The notes below the pieces were generated by a model. It had not been told where the DNA came from. It did not search any database and saw only the letters and a program-made list of their open reading frames with translations. A DNA stretch of 64,000 bases from Meghimatium bilineatum (lineage: Eukaryota; Mollusca; Gastropoda; Stylommatophora; Philomycidae). Shown here piece by piece: positions 23,061-34,089 of this stretch (position 1 is the stretch's first letter; each line of letters begins with the position of its first letter). The position numbers and the translations under genes are program-made. The DNA is taken from contig CM067318.1 in NCBI GenBank assembly GCA_034231615.1, positions 34,319,382-34,383,381 on the forward strand. Reading direction: 5' to 3'.

Positions 23061-23639
23061 ATACACTTCCTCGGTTGTGAGGGCATTTGATGGCTGATCA
23101 CATTCTATAGAAAGTCGTATTGGCTCAGAAGTCATACTGAAGTGGGATGAAAATATCAGATGTACCTTTAGATGTACACAGGTAGCTTTAGATGTACACA
23201 GGTAGCTTTCGACAGTCCTTCTAGAAAAACCACATGTCCTCATCGGTTGAGTAACTGAGGTGATACACAAATTCACATAAGATTTACTGTTTCTTTTTCT
23301 TCAGTATTTATTCTCAAACTCCCATTGGATCTCTCTTATAGCAGGACAATGGTTAAACTATATTTCCAGCAGGATGTAGTCCAGAAAATGGAAATATGTT
23401 GTGTACCCGTTTTATTTGCACCAATGGCCCGACACATCCATCCTCTGCAGTATTTGCCATTTCAAAATTTATGGTTGTCTTAGGGAGTTTTATAGATACA
23501 TGTTTAGTCCCTGAATGGAGACATTCCAGTGTGGCAATATCCCTGTATCATCACATCGTTCTAGGAGGGCAGAATTATATGTCTGGGCCAACTAGTTCAT
23601 CCATTCTTCTATCAGATCTGTTGACCAATCTGCAGTGAT

Positions 23640-24225
23640 GCCACCTAGTCTTCCCTGCCATGTGGGATTGTACCACCTAGTCTTCCCTGCCATGTGGGAT
23701 TGTACCACCTAGTCTTCCCCGCCATGTAGGATTGTACCACCTAGTCTTCCCCGCCATGTGGGATTGTACCACCTAGTCTTCCCCGCCATGTGAGATTGTA
23801 CCACCTAGTCTTCCCCGCCATGTGGGATTGTACCACCTAGTCTTCCCCGCCATGTGGGATTGTACCACCTAGTCTTCCCCGCCATGTGGGATTGTACCAC
23901 CTAGTCTTCCCCTCCATGTGGGATTGTACCACCTAGTCTTCCCCGCCATGTGGGATTGTACCACCTAGTCTTCCCCGCCATGTGGGTTGTACCACCTAGT
24001 GTTCCCCGCCATGTGGGATTGTACCACCTAGTCTTCCCCGCCATGTGGGATTGTACCACCTAGTCTTCCCCGCCATGTGGGATTGTACCACCTAGTCTTC
24101 CCCGCCATGTGGGATTGTACCACCTAGTCTTCCCCGCCATGTAGGATTGTACCACCTAGTCTTCCCCTCCATGTGGGATTGTACCACCTAGTCTTCCCTG
24201 CCATGTGGGATTGTGCCACAAAGGT
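23640..24225. repeat. 32-bp minisatellite, about 18 units
   Basis: Units of CCACCTAGTCTTCCCCGCCA plus TGTGGGATTGTA with rare substitutions (CCTGCC, CCTCC, TAGGATT) and one 1-nt deletion near 23985. The array is very homogeneous, which suggests recent expansion. It is embedded in repeat family D; the copy at 19157-19206 shows the unexpanded state. Confidence 0.97.
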
Positions 24226-24249
24226 GCAATGTTTACTGCATCTCTTCAT

Positions 24250-24375
24250 CATCTATGATGATTTTTCACAGGTTATCATCCTTGAGACAAGACATGCAGC
24301 AACAATGATGATTTTTCATAGGTTATCATCCTCGAGACAAGACATGCAGCAGCAATGATGATTTTTCACATGTCA
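24250..24375. repeat. About 55-bp repeat, 2.5 units
   Basis: ATGATGATTTTTCA(C/T)AGGTT, then ATCATCCT(T/C)GAGACAAGAC and ATGCAGCA(A/G)CA occurs twice and begins a third time. Confidence 0.85.
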
Positions 24376-24624
24376 TCCCATCCCCCCAGCTTTCTTGTCA
24401 TCTCTCTATGACATGCCTGAAAAGAAGAGTTCCTATTTTGTGCTCCTTGAGCTAGAAGTCTAGGCCAGGGTTATCACACAAATAAAACCATGAAGGAGTA
24501 TGAGGTTGTCTAGATTCTTCCTGTGCCGGGTGGTGAAGTTTTGCTTTCATCTCCTGAAGGGTGTTTCTCGTAGCAATTTTTAAGGGAAGTTTTCCAGGAC
24601 TTTTTCAAGTCCTAGATGAATCGT

Positions 24625-24720
24625 TTACTCTTCATCAGCTGTTATTCTCAAACTCCCACTGGATCTCTCTTGTAGAAGGACAATGGTCCTACCAGATTTG
24701 CAGCAGGATGTAGTCAATCA
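24625..24720 (-). mobile_element. SINE-like family B, truncated
   Basis: The tail half only, from TGTTATTCTCAAACTCCCAC to GCAGCAGGATGTAGTC, then unrelated sequence. Confidence 0.7.
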
Positions 24721-24869
24721 TCGGCTGTGTCCCAGATGAGCGTGGTGATGTGTCATTAGCTAGACAGTATTCTACTCCAGCAGAAATCTCAACAGTTCAA
24801 GCATGGATCATATAGACATAGATCTCAGCATGGAGATACTGGTCTCAACAGACTTCATCACAGTGAACA

Positions 24870-25145
24870 CCAATGTTTTCTCTTGATCCCAAAAGAGGAG
24901 CAAAGAATAGCAACACTACCTTCCATGGCTGTCATAAGATTCAACTATGGAGGTCATGGGGTGAAGTTGGCTTTTCCATTCCATATAGGGTCAAAGTAAC
25001 TCAGAAGCCATGCTGAAGTCAGATGTGTCAAGCCAAAAGAAGCAGAAATCGGATCAAAACTACAAACCATGACACAATGCATTCTATATTTCAGACTTCA
25101 TCCTGCTTATCTGCAGAAATTTGATAACAAATGCAGAAGTTGACT
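24870..25145 (+). mobile_element. SINE-like family A copy
   Basis: CCCAAAAGAGGAGCAAAGAA, CTATGGAGGTCATGGGGTG, GCTGAAGTCAGATGTGTCAA and AATGCAGAAG mark the A order; moderately diverged. Confidence 0.8.
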
Positions 25146-25149
25146 CTTA

Positions 25150-25505
25150 TGACATGCATAGAAGGTAAAAAGTGTTGCTATTCTTTGTTCCCATTTTGGG
25201 CCACAACAACAGTGTGGTGGATCGTTCAGACACAGATCTTCGTTCTTTCTCAAACTCCTGCAGATTAGCAGAATGTAGTCCAGAGAAGGGAGTGCGTTGT
25301 GTCATGGTTTCCAGCAATGCTGCAATATCTGTGCTTTTTGGCCTGACACATCCAGCTTTAGCATGGTTTTGGGCCATGCTGACCCTATATTGGATGGGAC
25401 AGCCAACTCCATCCCATAACCTCCTTAGTCGACCCATGACATGCATAGAATATAAACATTGGTGCTATTCTTTGCTCCAATTTCGGGCCACAACAGCACA
25501 CCACA
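25150..25505 (-). mobile_element. SINE-like family A copy (one complete, one head fragment)
   Basis: 25232-25505 is a full reverse A, from TTCTTTCTCAAACTCCTGCA to CTATTCTTTGCTCCAATTTC. 25150-25215 is a separate reverse head piece (TGCTATTCTTTGTTCCC), and another head scrap lies at 25612-25670. The A copy at 24870 faces it, so the transcript could form a hairpin. Confidence 0.8.
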
Positions 25506-25844
25506 TGTGCAATGGATCGTTTCGGACACAGGTCTTAAGCAGAATTCATCGCTGCGAAGATTATGAAGTGGAGGTAAACAAGCCAAAGTTCAGCACCGTA
25601 ACCACTTATTATGACATACGTACGTAGGTAACATTGTTACTATTCTCTGCTCCTCTTTTGTATGTCCTTGTAACATATGGGTGTGTGAATCTCATTCATA
25701 ATCACATGTATATTAGTTTCCAAATGATATATTTATATCTACCGCTATATGCCATTAAATACTTTTTATTTTGTAAACTCATGTTGCACAATATAATCTG
25801 CATGCATTTTTTGTGTCACAATGAAATGTATATCATTATTCTAT

Positions 25845-26105
25845 GCTTTATTTTGGTAATTCAGAAAGTTATATTGAAAATTTTTTGGTAATTCAGAAAG
25901 TTTTATTGAAAATTTTTTTGGTAATTCCGAAAGTTATATTGAAAATTTTTTTGGTAATTCAGAATGGTATATTGAAAAAAATATTGGTAATTCAGAATGT
26001 TATATTGAACATTTTTTGGGTAATTTGGAATGTTATATTGAAAAAACTTTTGGTAATTCAGAATGATATATTGAAAACATTTTGGTAATTCAGAATGTTA
26101 TATTG
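25845..26105. repeat. About 31-bp AT-rich minisatellite, about 8 units
   Basis: Units of TTGGTAATTCAGAA(A/T)GTTAT plus ATTGAAAATTTT with small length changes. The track alternates AAAG/AATG variants. Confidence 0.94.
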
Positions 26106-26245
26106 AAGATTATAGGGGTACCGGATTGATAGCATCAACACACAGAGTCAGGATTATAGGGGTACCAGATTGATAGCATCAACACACAGAGTCAGGATTA
26201 TAGGGGTACCGGATTGATAGCATCAACACACAGAGTCAGGATTAT
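26106..26245. repeat. 44-bp tandem repeat, 3 units
   Basis: GATTATAGGGGTACCGGATT followed by GATAGCATCAACACACAGAG and TCAG three times, nearly identical. It directly follows the previous array. Confidence 0.95.
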
Positions 26246-26560
26246 ATTTTGAGCAAGTATTTTCTCTGTTTCGAATGAAACATTTCCCGCCAAAGGCGGA
26301 TGTGTTGGGCCATTGGCGCAAATAAAACGGCAACACAACGCATTTCCATTCTCTGGACTACATAACTGGAAATCTTGTAGGATCATTGTCCTGTTACAAG
26401 AGAAATCCAGTGGGAATTTGAGAATGAACGCTGAAGAAGAAGAAGAATGAAACATTTAAATATAGCTGATATTTTGAGCAAATATTTTATCTGTTTAGAA
26501 TGAAACATTTGAATATAGCTGATATTTTGAGCAAATATTTTCTCTGTTTCGAATATTATG
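26245..26560. repeat. About 57-bp tandem repeat split by a SINE B insertion
   Basis: The unit GATATTTTGAGCAAATATTT...TCTGTTT(C/A)GAATGAAACATTT is present at 26245, 26458 and 26515. The B element at 26286-26444 sits inside the first unit. Confidence 0.85.
26286..26444 (+). mobile_element. SINE-like family B copy with target-site duplication
   Basis: The 13-bp duplication GAATGAAACATTT is present on both sides (26273-26285 and 26445-26457). It fixes the element as 159 bp, from CCCGCCAAAGGCGGATGTG to a (GAA)n tail. This is the best reference for the family B boundaries in the window. Confidence 0.92.
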
Positions 26561-26609
26561 TTTATACTTTATTAATAAACAGTTTTCTAATAACATTTGT
26601 TATTTGTTT

Positions 26610-26860
26610 TTCAACTGTGTGTTGCTGGGGGCCTGAAATAGCAGCACAGAATAGAAACACTGTTTACCATTCCATGCGGGATGTAAGAGGCTGTTATGGA
26701 GGTTATGGGGTGAAGTTGACTGTCTCATCCCATATAGGGTCAAAGTGATCCAAGCCATGCTGAGGTCAGATGTCGCAGACCGAAAGGAGCATATATCCAT
26801 TCTCTAGGCTACATTCTGCTAATCTGCAGGAGTTTGAGAAAAATGCAGAAGAAGAAGTAC
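26610..26860 (+). mobile_element. SINE-like family A copy
   Basis: GTGTTGCTGGGGGCCTGAAA, ATGGAGGTTATGGGGTGAAG, TGCTGAGGTCAGATGTCGCA and AAATGCAGAAGAAGAAG in A order; a short internal piece is missing near the ATATC segment. Confidence 0.82.
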
Positions 26861-26879
26861 TTGCTTATATCATTTTATT

Positions 26880-27190
26880 GGCAGGCAATGCAGCAATAGA
26901 CAGCACAATACTGAGAAGAGATGAAGCAGACTTGATCAAGGCAGTAATAAATTCATTTCAAGATGAAGATGATGTCAATGAGGCTGAGAACGTACACATA
27001 CAGAGAATGTCAGTAATGGAAGTATCTAGAGGGGAGGGAAGGAAAAGTAAATTTTTTGGAAAGTCCCAAAGGTCACACAAGCAAGACCTGACTGGGACTC
27101 TGAGTCTACATACACTGGGATGGCTGCTGGAACGGAGAGTGGAGCACTTATGGAAGTGCCCCACGTGCTGTGATGCTAGATTCTAATCAA
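26880..27190 (+). pseudogene. Open coding-like fragment ending CPTCC-DARF, probably retroelement-derived
   Basis: An open frame of about 100 codons follows the A element and ends HLWKCPTCCDARF stop. A degraded, reverse copy of the end ([13 protein letters not shown] stop) is at 61045-61130, and both are followed by TAATCAAGAA. Because the end is dispersed, I read it as the C-terminus of a repeat rather than a host exon. The upstream part (DEADLIKAVINSFQDEDDVN) has no second copy here and could be unrelated. An acceptor-like TTGGCAG precedes it at 26877-26883. Confidence 0.4.
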
Positions 27191-27419
27191 GAATCTGGAG
27201 ACTGCCTTTTTGTATGCCTCATATATGCTTGTTTTTGTTGACTCATTTATTTCTGTAATCCATTGTTTGCAAAGGTTTGCCCCTGGTTTGTATCCATCTT
27301 GTCGGTATAGTAATGCTTTTTTGAGAGGGCCCTGTCTGATGGTAGTCTGGAAGCATGTGAGAACCTCTTATCTATTGTCTTCTGGTGTAATCGTGAATTG
27401 GCATTGTGTTTGTTACTAA

Positions 27420-27830
27420 TGTTGTTATTTCTGATTCTGTAGTTTATTATTACTGTGAGAATTTCACACGGCACAGAAGCACAGACAAACATCATGATAA
27501 ATGGGCATACATTTGAGGACGTGAATATTTTCAAATACCTCGGATCCTGCGTATGCAGCGACGGAAAACGCAAAACAGACTTAAAGATATGCCCCTAAGG
27601 CTGGAGAAATATAACTGTTATGTCAAGGTTAACTTTAATTTGGAAAAGATAAATCAGTGTTAGTGTGAAAATCTAACATTGAATCTGACTTATGTTGTTT
27701 ATTGTGTTGTGTTGGTGTGTAAGCTGAACACTCACTGCAGTCATGGAGAAAGGATACAGACCTTCGAATACAAATGTTACAGACAAATTCTGCACATCTC
27801 CTATAGAGAGCATGAGACAAATGTGTCAAT
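27420..27830 (+). mobile_element. LINE fragment, end of the reverse transcriptase region
   Basis: Reads INGHTFEDVNIFKYLGSCVC and SDGKRKTDLK, then after frame changes MSRLTLIWK and SLQSWRKDTDLRIQMLQTNS. EDVNIFKYLGS..CSDG is the hallmark that follows the RT fingers/palm in many LINEs. Several frameshifts and stops. Confidence 0.78.
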
Positions 27831-27960
27831 CAATCAAGTGCCATGCCGAATGGCATAGGCGATCATGTTTCTCCACGACTCTATCTCTCTTGTGTTGTCA
27901 ATGAGCTCGGTTTGTGAAATTTTACCGTGCCACAATACTAGTCCATCTAGCGACAAATGT
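27830..27960 (-). mobile_element. LINE C-terminal fragment, HGT-ending type
   Basis: The - strand reads NTREIESWRNMIAYAIRHGT then a stop, as at 17935-18215. It abuts the + strand LINE fragment but in an order not expected from twin priming, so two insertions are likely. Confidence 0.72.
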
Positions 27961-28164
27961 GTACATTAGAAATAAAATAGATTCATACAAGAATCATTAC
28001 TTTCAATAGTAAAGCAACAAATATACCTACTTGCATGGTTTATAGGTCTGTTGCTTAGGTGGAGGTGGGTGGTGGGAGGTGGGTGTTCAACTCCCCTCTT
28101 CCACCCTTAGGAAATCATGTTTTTTATTTGCTAGGAATTTAGCCAAAAGTTGGGTGAAATCCCT

Positions 28165-29060
28165 ACATTAACGATTTTTCACAAAACATTCATCAGCTTT
28201 CTCATCAAAAAAGTCATCAGCTTTCTCATTTAAAAAATCAACTTTCTCATCAAAAAAGTCATCAGCTTTCTCATAAAAAAAAGTCATCAGTTTTTTCATC
28301 AACAAAGTCATCAGCTTTCTCATCAAAAAAATCATCAGCTTTCTCATTAAAAAATCAACTTTCTCATCAAAAAAGTCATCAGCTTTCTCATCAAAAAAGT
28401 CATCAGCTTTCTCATCAAAAAAGTCATCAGCTTTCTCATCAAAAAAGTCATCAGCTTTCTCATTAAAATAGTCATCAGCTTTCTCATTAAAAAATCAACT
28501 TTCTCATAAAAAGTCATCAGCTTTCTCATAAAAAATCAACTTTCTCATCAAAAACGTCATCAGTTTTTTCATCAAAAAAGTCATCAGCTTTCTCATCAAA
28601 AAAATCATCAGCTTTCACATAAAAAAATTCATCAGCTTTCTCATCAAAAAAATCATCAGCTTTCTCATCAAAAAAGTCATCAGCTTTCTCATCAAAAAAA
28701 GTCATCAGTTTTCTCATCAAAAAAGTCATCAGTTTTCTCATTAAAAAGCCATCAGTTTTCTCATCAAAAAAGTCATCAGCTTTCACATAAAAAAGTCATC
28801 AGCTTTCTCATCAAAAAAGTCATCAGCTTTCTCATCAAAAAAGTAATCAGTTTTCGCATCAAAAAAGGTATCAGCTTTCTCATCAAAAAAGTCATCAGTT
28901 TTCGCATCAAAAAAGTTTTCAGCTTTCTCATTTTAAAAAAGTCATCATCTTTCTCATTCAAAAATTCATCAGTTTTCGCATCAAAAAAGTCTTCCGTTTT
29001 CACATCAAATAAGTCATCAGCTTTCTCATAAAAAAAGTCATCAGTTTTCTCATAAAAAGG
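28165..29060. repeat. 24-bp minisatellite, about 36 units
   Basis: Units of GTCATCAGCTTTCTCATCAA plus AAAA with frequent shortenings of the A run and substitutions (AGTTTTC, TTCGCATC). On the - strand the unit reads as a (KADDFFDE)-type octapeptide, but indels move it between frames every few units, so no protein is proposed. Confidence 0.96.
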
Positions 29061-29189
29061 AAGGAATTACATTAAAAAATTTAATAATTTATTATTTTAT
29101 AGGTAAATCCCCTTCCTCAATGAAAACTTGTCTGCGGCTCTGATGGTTTTTTTGGATGTGTGATGATACGATTATTCGTTATAAACTAT

Positions 29190-29360
29190 ACTACAGGGAA
29201 CAGTCGAGGTTGGAAGAAGCAGACGAAGACTAAGAAAATCATGGACAGGCAGCATCAAGGGCTGGATAGGTCAAGATATTTTCACACTCATCTGTGTCGC
29301 TGAAGAAAGAATTCGCTGGAGAACTCTGGGTGTTGTTTCATCCCATGTGGTACTACTGTG
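29190..29360 (+). mobile_element. LINE C-terminal fragment
   Basis: GTVEVGRSRRRLRKSWTGSI, KGWIGQDIFTLICVAEERIR and WRTLGVVSS fit the (G.RRGR..K.W...IK.W...) ending of non-LTR elements. Truncated at both ends. Confidence 0.65.
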
Positions 29361-29364
29361 AACG

Positions 29365-29725
29365 TGGCAGGTTATAGCAGTTTTACCCAACCTTTTCTTT
29401 AAACCTTTCCCCACCCTCAATCTTTCAAAAATTCTGATGCCACCCCCCAGTCCTACATTTTTTATAGGTCTATTCAAAAAATGACTTATTCCATAAATGA
29501 AACCTAATTATAACTTGTTCAGGACACAAGACTTGCGTTTTAGGAAGAAAACACTAGAAAATTATTAAAAGAAAAAAAAACAGTTAAGTAGGCTAAATTT
29601 TCAAAACATTTAATGGACAACTAAATCTCAAGAACACAATTATTTTTAAGTGTCCCCCAAACAATGAAATTCCCCCCCCCCCCTTTTCACCTTTGGGGCG
29701 TGTGCCACAACATCGGGTTATAGGC
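29365..29725. mobile_element. Possible non-autonomous hAT-like element
   Basis: The left edge CAGTTTTACCCAACCTTTTC resembles hAT-type termini and the right edge ends TTTGGGGCGTGTGCCACAAC with a C-rich run. The two ends are only weakly complementary, so this is tentative. Confidence 0.25.
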
Positions 29726-29729
29726 TTAT

Positions 29730-30240
29730 AGTATGGTGTGATAGCAGGGAGACGAACATGAAGTAAATGGGAACTGTCGCTGACCTTTCGTGCGAAGACG
29801 GTACCTCATCTGTAATGAATAGGCTATTGTAATGTTAAACTTCTGTCATGTTTACGGGGAAATGTCACTTTATAAAAAAAAAAAAGGAACGTGCCAACTC
29901 TGATTAAGAACCTCGAATAAATAGGTCAGACTTAGGCCTGTTCAATCAATCGTCTCATTTTATCCTCACGCTAACCCCCCCCCCCCCCCACCACAAAAAC
30001 CCAACGACCGAGAAATACAGGAATACTCAAAAACGTATACACTGTAAACTAATAACGATGTACACAGGAGACACAGTCACGTGACATTTACAGTGTATGA
30101 ATAAATGTCTCCTTAGTTGATGATTGGTCGATAAGGGATTACAACCTTTTGGTTAAGGTATATTGACATCATGGACTTAGAATATCATGGCCTGTCAGAA
30201 AAACTTATGTGGAAGTGTTGAAAGAGTCAAATGCGAAACG
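29730..30240. other. Unassigned sequence with a poly-C run
   Basis: Contains a run of C at about 29975-29990 and nothing recognisable as gene or repeat. Confidence 0.5.
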
Positions 30241-30244
30241 GACC

Positions 30245-30500
30245 CTAATAAATAATATAAGAAAAAGACAATCTTCATATTTTTGGCCACTTCATGAGAC
30301 AAGGAGGTTTGGAGAATATAGTCACAACAGGCAAGATTGAAAGCAACAGAGACAGATGGCTACAACGTGAAAATATATTAGACAGTTTGATGACATGGCA
30401 GGGAAACAACAACGAGCTTGATACATAATACTGGATACAGGGATATATGGAGAACCATGGTCGCCTACGCCAGCCGGCATGGCACCTGATGATGATGTTG
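30245..30500 (+). mobile_element. LINE C-terminal fragment, HGT-ending type
   Basis: Reading across frame breaks: RQSSYF-W, a GLENIVTTGKIE-like block, RDRWLQRENILDSLMTWQG and WRTMVAYASRHGT. The nucleotide segment GGTTTGGAGAATATAGTCAC recurs at 42365 in a second, more eroded copy. Confidence 0.7.
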
Positions 30501-30504
30501 ATAT

Positions 30505-30890
30505 CGTCTTTGCGTAAATAGGCTTCAATTTCTAGCAAGTGTACTTGCGTTACAGCAAACACAAACATCGTTAGGCTGCTTGTTGTTTGGTGAAAGCTCT
30601 ACTGGCTTCGTGAACTGTTATTCCACGTGATCTGGTGGTAAAAGTCCATTCGAACCACCGATTGTGGATTATTTTGATCGTCTGTGTCTCACGTAATCTG
30701 TGTCATGAAAATGTTCGGAGATGAACTCCGTGAACACAGCATTCATTCACAGGCATATGTTTATCAATGAACTCTCTAGTGATTGCAAAGATAGTCTTGA
30801 AAAGATAATCCATTCTTCACCAAGATCGATGCCTTCTGGTGCACACATCTGTTCAAGATAGATGGCTTCTGGTGTAAACATCTTTTCAAC
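30505..30890. other. No recognisable feature
   Basis: Contains a short local duplication (CAAGATCGATGCCTTCTGGTG and CAAGATAGATGGCTTCTGGTG near 30825 and 30855) and no gene signal. Confidence 0.5.
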
Positions 30891-30894
30891 TTCT

Positions 30895-31050
30895 TGTTTC
30901 ATCTTCTGTATCCATTCTCAAGCTCCTGCAGATCAGCAGGATATAGTCCAGATAAACGTTGTGCCATAATTGACAGCTTAACTGACAAATCGAACTTCAG
31001 CATAGCCTCTAGGTCAATTTGACACTGTGGGGTGAGACCAGTGTTATAAA
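30895..31050 (-). mobile_element. SINE-like family A, partial
   Basis: Tail half in reverse: ATTCTCAAGCTCCTGCAGAT, AGCAGGATATAGTCCAGATA, CGAACTTCAGCATAGCCTCT. Confidence 0.7.
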
Positions 31051-31054
31051 TATG

Positions 31055-33845
31055 TTATAGGTCATATAAGTAGGGGGAGGGGGGGAGGAGTAATTCCCTT
31101 TAAAAAGTCATTCGTGTGTTTTCGTGTATCAGATCTTCATGTGATGTTCCTTTTGTGAAAATCTCTACGGGGTTGGGGGAAGAGACTTTTTACCCGCATT
31201 TTGGCCAAATTTCTAATGCTAAATGGCATAGACCTATTCTGATTTGCTAAAAGACGGGAAATTGAATATCTCGACCCTACGGGCCTTTATGGGACAACAA
31301 ACTCCACCTTAAATTCCTCTTAGTTGCTGCTTACGATATGCTTGACAGGTAACAGTTTAGCTCCCCTTTCAGACCCGACAACCAAGGACGATTTCTATTG
31401 GAAATTAAGTTTATCTAACTATCACTACGTTCAGATTTTTGTTTACTAGAAACAGATTCTTAAAGAGATTCTTTCTTTTTAATTATATCAAAGAACATAG
31501 GTCAGCTGTTATGGAAATTTAATTTATTTATTGGATAATCTCCGTGACAGAAGACACATGGCAACCACATAATACTATGAATTAATTAATACTTCTACAG
31601 AAAATACCTTATGACCACTGATCTATGTATAAATAAATCAAAGTCTTCACGCTCTACCGCATTTAGGATTACCAAGCGTGTTTATTCGCTTGAACAAAGC
31701 GAGACCAAGTGTGTTGATTTGAACACGTAACACATTTCTTGTATTTGTAAACTGTTATAGAAACTGGGACATAGGCAAAACAGGGCGAGATATAAGTCAG
31801 TGTTATAAAACCAAGACAATCTTGGTGAGACCTGGACACATCTTTGCACTCAATACATACAATTACAATACATACGTGCCATTAACATAAACAAATGTAT
31901 ATTTCCGCAATTTTAGTAAGCAATGTATCAAGTCAAAATATTTTGAGTTTACATTTTTTTTAAACTCAGCTGACACAGGTGGATGTCGTTATATTGTGGA
32001 ATTGCGTTATTGTTGAAAGTAAATTTTCTCTCAAAAATAAAACGTTTTAAAACTCACAAATTGCAATCCCATTTTTTTTCTCGTGAATACTAAATTTATT
32101 TTCTTGTGTTAACGAAATTATAATTTTATCTTTTAAATTACGAATTAAGAACTATGGCCATAAAAACTGTAAGACTATATTATTACTTTGTATCAAAATT
32201 GTTTATTCTTTCCAATAAATAACAGTATCAAAAATACACAAAAATACGTTTAAATACAAATAATACTAAAATTTAGATAATTTCATGACAAAAAAGTCGA
32301 GTGAAGCACTTTCTAAGCAGCTCTCCTATACCCCCGTAATCCTCTTTCGAGGTGGTCGGACATAGCAGGCGCCGACATTCGAAAGCCACTCGGACGCTAA
32401 GTATAGCTCACCACTTAGCTGAGCACGTTTATGCTGTTAACATTCCGTACGACCGAAAACTTCACCCCGGTGACTTCGTCCTGTCTTAACATGTCATATG
32501 GGGAGGAACCAGCCTAGATCCCAATCGGTACTGTGACGAGCGAGCTGACTCGACACTGGCTGAACCTTGACCCCGCGGTGGAGTCTAAGACATGTGAACG
32601 GACTACTGACACTAGTTCCCATACAAAGTCAAGAGCCAACTTTTGTATTAGTTCCGCGGGGAACTTGAACCTTATACGGACATTATCCCTTAACATCCAA
32701 AAGTTTATGTGCCACACTTTTGTTCACCATGTCAACAGTTAGGGAAGAATGTCGTGCATATTGCTTTCAAAAAAACGTTTTTATAAATAGTAGAACGGGG
32801 AAGAGTTACATAGAATCACTCAAAATAAATGAGAGTTTATTTAAATTATATTACCACATGATCAGATCAAAATATTTGTGTTCTTATGATTTATTAATAC
32901 ATTTGCACATATTAATACATTTCACATGTATTACATCCCCTTATCTGATAGTAACTGCGGGGTTATGACCCTTAATGAATAATGAAAATGTCCACTCTCT
33001 ATAGCCCTGCTATCCTAGACAGAGCCTCAAAATATATTTCACAAAATTATTTTTCCATACAGAGCCTCAGTTTTTATCCTATTTTTTGCATTGCAATCAC
33101 GTTTTTATCTTTTTAAAACGTCAAGTTCCAAAAAGAGTCATGTTTTTATGTTGTGAGTTTAATTCAAGTACAATTAGTTTTCGCAAAAACAAAACACTTG
33201 ACATTTGTTTGGACAATCATTCAATCATGACTATTACATTTTTGTTTGTAAACGTTTTATGAGATTGTCTTTTGCTAGGTCATATCGACTTACTGTACCG
33301 TGTCTCTCGTCAAATACAGTCACGTGAACTCATTCTTCTAAATGACTTTACTTGACGTTGATTTGTCATTGGCTGTCGACACAATGTATACAAAAGTGAC
33401 CAATTAAAATCACTGTAATGGTTAAATAATGTGACTTCAGATGGATTATTTTCAAATAGTCCACACAACTAATTGAGAGACAAGATTATACAGTGTAGTA
33501 AACAATGTGTAATGGGAAATTTTTGATACCACATCGGTATATTCCGGTCATTTATATTTGTACTGGTGTCTTTCAGCAGACATGGGTTACATGCGATCTG
33601 TTGCATTCTTTATCTTTATAATAACTAATGAAACCAGTTTTCTGGTTTTCACACTTTTCTTTTATTAATATATGATATGCAAGTTGTTTGGGAAAATTAG
33701 CGGTATATTGCCCTGAATGATAGATGCACAAAATAACCACCATTTAACACGTATTGTGTTTAGGCAAGTGCCACCAACTCGTTCCGTCAAAAGCACTAGA
33801 CAACACAAATTGTTTTTAAAAAGTCACACACCATAAGTGTTTTTT
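31055..33845. other. Long stretch without recognised gene; CpG-richer block inside
   Basis: No splice-flanked conserved frame, LINE motif or tandem array is visible over 2.8 kb. The interval 32330-32690 is noticeably richer in CpG than its surroundings (for example GGTGGTCGGACATAGCAGGC, ATTCGAAAGCCACTCGGACG). It might be an upstream promoter or the end of an unrecognised repeat. Confidence 0.5.
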
Positions 33846-33854
33846 TTAAATCTC

Positions 33855-34085
33855 GAGAGGGGAACAAATAATAGCAATACTGTTTGCTTTCCATGTATAT
33901 TTTAAGAAACGACTAAGGAGGTTATATGGTGGGGTTGACTGCCCCCTCCTATATAAGGTCACAATGATACAGTGCCATTATAAAGTCGAATGTGTTAGGT
34001 CAAAAGCGAAGATCTCGCATCAATGTTGTGAACAATGACAAAACGCTAATTTGCAGGAGTTTGAGAACAAACGCAGACTCAATTA
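33855..34085 (+). mobile_element. SINE-like family A copy, diverged
   Basis: GAGAGGGGAACAAATAATAG, CGACTAAGGAGGTTATATGG and TTTGCAGGAGTTTGAGAAC in A order with several gaps. Confidence 0.75.
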
Positions 34086-34089
34086 TCCA

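Larger units (their letters stand above)
23160..24420 (+). mobile_element. Dispersed repeat family D copy, interrupted by SINE B and expanded internally
   Basis: Left part 23180-23275 (GTTGAGTAACTGAGG), then an inserted B copy (23290-23455, - orientation), then the continuation from about 23465 (GTCTTAGGGAGTTTTATAGA, TTTAGTCCCTGAATGGAGAC, ATCAGATCTGTTGACCAATC). The block between TGCAGTGATGCC and GGTGCAATGTTTACTG has expanded into an 18-unit array. The right part matches the D copy at 18950 only loosely. Confidence 0.75.

Noticed and set aside
23640-24225. CRISPR-like array
   Set aside because: Units are contiguous and there are no unique spacers; the same holds for all other arrays here, and the DNA is clearly eukaryotic.
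25172-25627. A 151-codon + strand open frame
   Set aside because: It runs through two reversed SINE A copies; other A copies give similar broken frames, so it is a repeat translation.
28347-29003. Repeated (KADDFFDE)-like protein on the - strand
   Set aside because: Indels in the A runs switch the frame every few units and no flanking coding sequence exists.
31055-33845. A hidden host gene in the feature-free stretch
   Set aside because: Short frames only, no conserved domain and no pair of phased exons could be found by eye.
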